A stretch of 64,000 bases of DNA from Neelides folsomi (Eukaryota > Arthropoda > Collembola > Neelipleona > Neelidae), in assembly GCA_034687125.1 (NCBI GenBank), contig JAQGBZ010000231.1:1-64000 (forward strand), read 5' to 3'. The notes beneath the pieces are model-generated. The model was not told where the DNA came from, did not search any database, and saw nothing but the letters and a program-made list of their open reading frames with translations. How positions within the stretch are numbered: the first letter of the stretch is position 1; each line of letters starts with the position of its first letter. Below, piece after piece: positions 58,320 to 64,000 of this stretch. The translations under genes were made by a program, and so were the position numbers.

Positions 58320-60822
58320 TGAGTATTATTAAACTTGTAAATTAGTTAAAGAATTGAAATATTTAAATCAGTGTGGATATAAGCTTTGAATGGCTCACTA
58401 AAAAGATTTTCAATTTCTTTAAATAATTTACAATTATTGTAACGCATAAAGAATTGCTTGAGTCAATAGAATATTTATGTGAAGTATAAAGGAGGAAAAG
58501 TCAATTGTAAATCTCTGGTCTGAACGAGTCATCCGTTAAATACATAAAGTACTTCTTATCTGAGTCTGAGTGCGAAAACATTCAAATTTATACTTTTATT
58601 ACATCATTTCTCTTGCCAGTATCATCTCTTTTAAATAGATAATCAAATATACGATTTTACAATTAATTTTTCATCTCTTGAATAACAAGGATTAATTTGA
58701 TTAATCAAGTTTTATAGAAGAAGAGATAAAATAATTATTAATATAACAATCAGTTTTAATAAGGTGAGATGCGAGCATCACAAATTTGTATTTTACAATC
58801 GAGCAGCATGAATATCTTTATATATGTAAGAATCAAACATTGAATATATTGTTGCCTTACATGGATGTTACGTTATATCAAAATACTAGATTATTATATT
58901 AAAGTGTATTTCTATTTATAATCATCTAATAGCATTATTTCATAACCAAATTAAATAACCATATTACCAATATGAAAGTATTTGTAAACCTTTAACTAAC
59001 AATTAATATTGTTCAAGTGCGTTGTTAAACTTTAGTGCAAGACGTTGTGCCAATCATTATTACCTAATAACATAGGTAATACAACATTTTACATTATTAG
59101 TTTTATTAGTAAGTGCTATGAAGTAAGAACTCGAGTTTTAACTATTTGAGCTGAATCAAAATACAATTTTATTATTATTAACAAACACAATCAAGGTTGT
59201 GCATAATGTATTATTTACCAACATTATTTTGTGCTAGTTGCATTAATTATTACTGTACAATATTTATTTAGCTAGACATCAGATACATAAATACAATTAT
59301 TATATTATTAATTTTATTAACACAAGACTTAAAATTTTAATTACTAAACTAACCAATGAAAAATACGACCCAAAGACAATTAAGATATAAATATTAGTAG
59401 TGTACTTAATAATAAAAATTTATTTATCATTTTACATCATTTACAAGTATACTTTTATTATTATTTAAGTCTTACTAGCTTTTACCATTTTCACTTTATC
59501 CATAATTTTGCGAAACAAACTTTAATGATGTATAATTGTGTCTTTATAAGTTTAGTAAAATTCTGTATTTTATCGTGATAAATTATTTATGAAATAAAGG
59601 AAGAAAGAAAGAAAAAATGCTTTTTAATTACAGATTGTACTTACAAATTAGGATCATGCATTCTATACTCTGTATCTGTATGGTACGAATGATGCTAAAA
59701 GAATATTTTATAAAAAATTTCTATTTATTAGCCTGAGACTGCCAATCTTGTATTGCGTGTAGCATTGTAACATGATGCTTGTTAAGAAAAAGTTGGTATA
59801 TTACTTGCAAAACAGCCCAAGATCACTATTCTTGCATTTCCTCCACAAAAAATTTAAATCGAGAAAGATACCAACATTGAGCTTGAATACTTATTGACGT
59901 TATTGGATGTAAAAATGTTTAAAGTGGGATTGAATTGAATGAGTGAAATCCATTAAGGTGTCCATTGGAGTGTGAGAGAAGTCAGGTGAGGCGAAGGGAG
60001 GAAGGGAAGTAAAAGTGGAGGCTGCCAAGTGCCAAGGAAGTGGCTCGGATCAGTTGACGGCCGGAGCTCAGAGGGATCAGTTTCTCCCAAACTCCCGTGT
60101 GCTCGCTCTCTTCCCAAACACCGGCTTTTCTTCCTCCCACATTCCCACTTTTGATATCCGCAAACCCTGAGACAGATCCGTTCCGCTGACACTACCATTC
60201 TTCTCCAGGAGCCGAAACAACTTCCATTATTCTGCATTCACTATATATCAAATATACTCACTCACTGCGAGCCCAATATTCATGCAATATTAGTACAACT
60301 CTCCTCGTACAATACAATTTTATACCAATGTGCAATACAGTATTTCCACAATATTGTAACATTGTATTGTAAGACACTGAATTGAATTCAATACAAGAAC
60401 CTTCAAACTTGTAAGATCGAAGGTTCGAACCAAAGTGAAAAGTTTTATTAGGTGAAATCATAACAGTTTTTCAGCTCACACTTTCCCACTTTTCCGATGC
60501 TAAGAAGATAGGAGTAATTGTAAGAATACATTTTGAATCTTTTATCAGAAGAGTCTCAAGGCTCTCCAAGTGTCCAAGTTCGATAGTTTACTATAGATCT
60601 TTAAGACTCAAAGAGATAAGAAAGGAAGATTGGGAATGAATGGTCGTGGACTAAGTCAACCGTTTTATTCTTGAGCCTTTCAAGACATTTGCCTTGGAGG
60701 GGCAGAGAGCCAATGATGGCTATAGGGGACATTGGGAAAGAGGCCATTGGGAAGATTGGGTAATGGAGACGTCAACGAATCGTAAATTCCATAAATAAAG
60801 GTAAACGGTTCCTGCTGGAGAA
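58320..60822. other. Intergenic, then likely transporter 5' region
   Basis: AT-rich to about 59900 with no gene. From 59960 to 60240 the sequence is GC-richer and could be promoter or untranslated exon of the transporter gene downstream. Long open frames on the minus strand here (59953-60237, 60680-60978) have no protein-like features I recognise. Confidence 0.45.
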
Positions 60823-61426
60823 ATGATGGGCCAAAGTGAAAAGCTTCGACGGCGCCACACTTGGCCGCCTCATTTCCTCGAAATTGAAACACTTCAAGAC
60901 TCGACCAAAACCACAGAACATCTTCAAACCCAAGATGTGAAACCACATTGGCCAGATGGGATCTTCCCAAAAAGACAAATTTGCACCTGTGACAGGAAAA
61001 GCAAAAGGGGGAAAATTGTGAAAAATTACAGATCTTACCGATTTAACCGAGATGATGAGATTTTATTAGTTGAGGAGAAAAAACCGCTCCTTGTGTCTGT
61101 CACGTCCCAGGGAAAGAATATGAATGAGAGTGAGAACTGTGGGAACGTGAGCCCGCCAGGGAAGTCGAATGAATCAAGTTCAGGGAGGGTCGGGAAACGG
61201 GTTGGAACTGCATGTGGGGCAATGAGCCTTCAAGTCCCGGGTGCAAACGGGCAATCGAAGATTGTGACTTTGTGGCAACATTATTATCCTGAAGGTGGTT
61301 GGGGTTGGATTGTCGTCCTCACGTCACTCGCACTGACGAGTTTACTCCACGGAACGCAATTCTCCTTTTCTATTTTCACCAAACACATTGATAAGACGTT
61401 TGGGAGGCAGGAACCAACAATTAAAG
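60823..61426 (+). CDS. Monocarboxylate-transporter-type (SLC16, MFS) gene, first coding exon only
   Basis: One exon from ATG (MMGQSEKLRRRH) to a donor (ATTAAAG|GTAACT) at 61426, encoding 201 residues plus one base. The first roughly 150 residues are a long, Ser/Lys-rich, probably cytosolic N-terminal extension. They lead into the SLC16 hallmark PEGGWGWIVVLTSLALTSLL at about 157-176, the conserved start of transmembrane helix 1, then FSIFTKHIDKTFG. Family members move lactate, pyruvate, ketone bodies, thyroid hormone or other organic solutes across the plasma membrane. No further transporter exon is recognisable up to 64000, so the gene must continue beyond the window after an intron longer than 2.5 kb. 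Substrate cannot be judged from this piece. An upstream start is possible, but two adjacent Met codons favour this one. Confidence 0.85.
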
Positions 61427-64000
61427 GTAACTTTCAGCAATTAAAGGTAAAAATGCATGAGGACATTTCAGTCAGAAAATTTCAGGACATAAAAGCGGAA
61501 AGAAAGGAATTAAAAAGAATTCGGTCATAAAACATTCTCCACACAATTAAGCTTAAAGGCTCTACAGTTAGCAGTTAACAATTAAGTTTAATTATTTGTA
61601 TACAATACGATACAAAAGAATGTTATCATTTTATCATTATTAGCAGCACATTCCTGTGTAATATTGAGGATATAAGAGAACTAATTTGGACAATCGGAAG
61701 ATAACCAATTTGTTAAATGAACGCATATGAAAGACTTTCCTTCCACACGCAACATTTTTTATGCAATCAGATTAACAAAGTGCAAAAAAATAGAAAGAGT
61801 TAATATGCTTAGAAAAAACTATACAATTACTTATATGGTACATATGATATTTCGTAGTGTAAAGTAAGTGCATTTTCGTAGTGTATTTATTGCAATATTT
61901 ATGTGATACTGAAAATTGCCAGTTATATGGCAAATCTAGGAATACATGTAAAATTATTACAAAAATTATTTGCCATTCACTTCTTTCCCCTCTAATTTCC
62001 AAGTCTTAATATGACAAAGTCACGTAAAGAGTTTCCGATCAAATTGTTCCACATTGTTCTCTATTGAATTTTGAATTGAACCGAAAGCCGAGTTTTTTTC
62101 CTCAAAATATTTCTCCCAACGTTTCCCGGAACTTAATCTCATTTTCTCATTCTGGTTGTTGCCTCCTTTCGGAAATTTCTCTTTAATCGCATAAGAAGGC
62201 CTTTGTTCTTCATCTGTAAATACATGAGCTATTTTGTAGGAGCTACACAGATAGTTAAATTCTTACATAACTTCCAGGATAAATCCTATGCCGGAATGTA
62301 GGGAGTTTGGGCGGAATAAATAGACGCTGGATTTGCTCATAGAACTGAATTGGTTTTGTAGGTTTAAAGGGTTTTAATGGATCCCATAATTTCGAATCCT
62401 TCTTCTGTTGTTCTTGAAGGATGTGGGCGCCGAACTCCTTAGCCCACGCAGTGCACAAACTCCCCAATGCACTTCCACTATTTTTATTACTTTTTCAAGA
62501 GGTTTAGGAAAAAAATCAAGTTTGGAAGTTACGGATGCTTTTAAGAAAATAATTTTTTGAATTTCATTTTTTCCATTTTCCCCCAATATTTTTCAATATT
62601 TTGACTATTTATGATTAAGAATGCATTTGACAACTTTGGAATTTCCGTCGTTTTGTTTCTTGGTTCATTTAAATCTAACGTTGGTTTTATTGACACTTTT
62701 TCCTTTTACTGGAAATCAATATCATTAGGTAAATTACAGATAGGTAAATTAAGCAAAGTGTTTAACTACGTGCAATAAATGGTTCATTTGAATTTGTCCG
62801 TGATACACAATAAAGGTTGTGGAGCTGTAGGTCGGCTAAATTGGAATTCCTTAATCTCTTGTTCACCTAATCCAATAAAAGGCCCAAAGCTTGGAAGTTC
62901 GGAACGACAGGACTTCATTTCCTTTCCAAACTCATGAATATGGATGTGAAATTGAGAGAGTGGTCGTATCTGGAGAATCTCGCCAATATCTTTCCCACTT
63001 CAACGATAATTCCATTCATATTCATGCAAATGAGGATTTGGTTGGAAGTCCTTAAAGGCTCTTTTCACCTTCGTGCTTTTCAGTCCTCTCTTTTCTCCTC
63101 ATTTCCCTTCCAAACTTCCTACATTTATGATTACATTGCAAATGTAACTACATAAGTAAATCTATCTGTATGAGTTAGATAAGGTTTGTACATGTTATGT
63201 ATGTACTACTACATATCTATATGGTAAATGAATATATTGTTTGGATATGGATATGATAGGATATATTTACTATGTAAGAATTGCATAATAAAAGTAAAGA
63301 GGAATTGAAGGAAATGAAATTATTCCACACGCATTTGAGTAAGTTTCTTCCCGGTAGAATCCCTGGGTGGCATCTCCCATTAGATCTTTATCTTTTGGAA
63401 CGGTGGAAGGAAAAGTAGAATCATAATCGTATAAGAACTCCAACATTTGCATACAAAGGAGGAGATAAAAAAGTGGCCAATATTTCAAAATCTCTTCTCC
63501 TAACTTCAATGATACATCTCAACAGGCTAAAAAGTCTTAATGAAACTTTTCTCTGTCTTTTCTACATTTGACAGATGAGTGCCTGACTGTGAGTCTGAGA
63601 GTCGTCTGAGTCTTTTGGCTCACTGGGAGAATTATTATTCCCTTGTTTAACTCTTGACTTTGAATCTCTTCACTGACTCACTTCAGAGAAGACCGTCTGA
63701 GATTGAAGGAGAAAAATGAAGGTTTGGCGGTTATTGAATATTTATGTAAATTGGCCCAGACTCATTAATAATCTTTTAATAATGATTTGTGATGGGCATA
63801 TGGAGGAGGAGTGGGAATTCATGTAATGTCGGTATGTGTAGCTTGTCTCCTTCAAGATTCAATTTTGTAAATGGAGAAAGTTGATAATGACATGTTTGGA
63901 TATTATTGAGCTGTCTGGGATTGAAGGCGGAAGTTGTGTGGTTAAGGTTTGAAGTTGCGGGTGGAAAGACGCGGAACGCCAATTAATCAACAGCCCCATT
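61427..64000. other. Large intron of the transporter gene (inferred)
   Basis: No transporter exon was found on the plus strand. It contains a possible nested minus-strand gene (62139-62466). A cluster of TGAGTC/TGACTCA words at 63570-63690 includes one perfect TGACTCA (AP-1 type) near 63674. Confidence 0.45.
62139..62466 (-). CDS. Possible last two exons of a small unknown gene, nested
   Basis: A minus-strand frame open from about 62466 to 62277 reads like protein (FGAHILQEQQKKDSK, PIQFYEQIQRLFIPP, FRHRIYPGSY). It ends in a strong donor (TAT|GTAAGA). A 63-base intron with acceptor TTTACAG leads to 62139-62213, giving a Lys/Arg-rich tail (MKNKGLLMRLKRNFRKEATT..) and a TGA. There is no in-frame ATG in the first piece, so an upstream exon would be needed. 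The +1 frame of the second piece is also open for 64 codons, so the joint is uncertain. Short, basic and aromatic, it resembles mitochondrial ribosomal or assembly-factor proteins in style, but I do not recognise it. Confidence 0.3.

Noticed and set aside
60680-60978. 96-codon minus-strand frame overlapping the transporter exon
   Set aside because: Antisense to the SLC16-type coding exon, with no features of its own.

Overview
This is eukaryotic nuclear DNA, almost certainly from an arthropod. The evidence is a large yolk-protein (vitellogenin) gene, many short AT-rich introns with GT..AG borders, a 27-kDa haemolymph-glycoprotein family gene and an animal Mextli gene. The AT-rich composition, the compact introns and an intron-bearing family-19 chitinase make me lean weakly to a springtail (Collembola); this is inference. 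All exon borders were placed by eye from reading frame, splice signals and phase, and every multi-exon model given in full sums to a whole number of codons.

Layout. 1-10.3 kb: AT-rich, no gene I can support. 10.3-11.5 kb (+): secreted 27-kDa haemolymph glycoprotein family (DUF1397). 11.5-15.3 kb: intergenic. 15.3-18.1 kb (+): large secreted basic, His/Tyr/Pro-rich protein of unknown function. 20.3-27.1 kb (-): ASK-type MAP3K in 16 recognised exons, 5' end not found. 30.2-30.65 kb: enigmatic GC-richer patch that may hold a very small minus-strand gene. 32.9-33.6 kb (+): SFT2-family Golgi membrane protein. 34.5-35.7 kb (-): GH19 chitinase with its own TATA box. 37.5-45.1 kb (-): complete vitellogenin, 8 exons, 2,108 residues, TATA box at 45.12 kb. 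46.1-48.2 kb (+): nucleoporin Nup43. 48.65-51 kb (-): nucleostemin GTPase. 52-54 kb (-): acidic C2H2 zinc-finger protein, function unknown. 55.1-58.1 kb (+): Mextli, an eIF4E-binding translation factor. 60.8 kb to the right edge (+): first coding exon of a monocarboxylate-transporter-type MFS gene, with a possible nested minus-strand gene at 62.1-62.5 kb.

The genes do not form a pathway; this is ordinary mixed neighbourhood content. Several neighbours are divergent (vitellogenin/Nup43; zinc-finger/Mextli) or convergent (SFT2/GH19; Nup43/nucleostemin). Mobile-element remnants are small and non-autonomous: a 184-bp foldback element between Nup43 and nucleostemin and an 86-bp TIR element downstream of vitellogenin. 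I found no convincing multi-gene new system. The most interesting items are the GH19 chitinase with a novel-looking cysteine-rich N-terminus, the internal 49-residue duplication in vitellogenin, the His-rich secreted protein, and the interrupted minus-strand reading frame at 30.2-30.65 kb.
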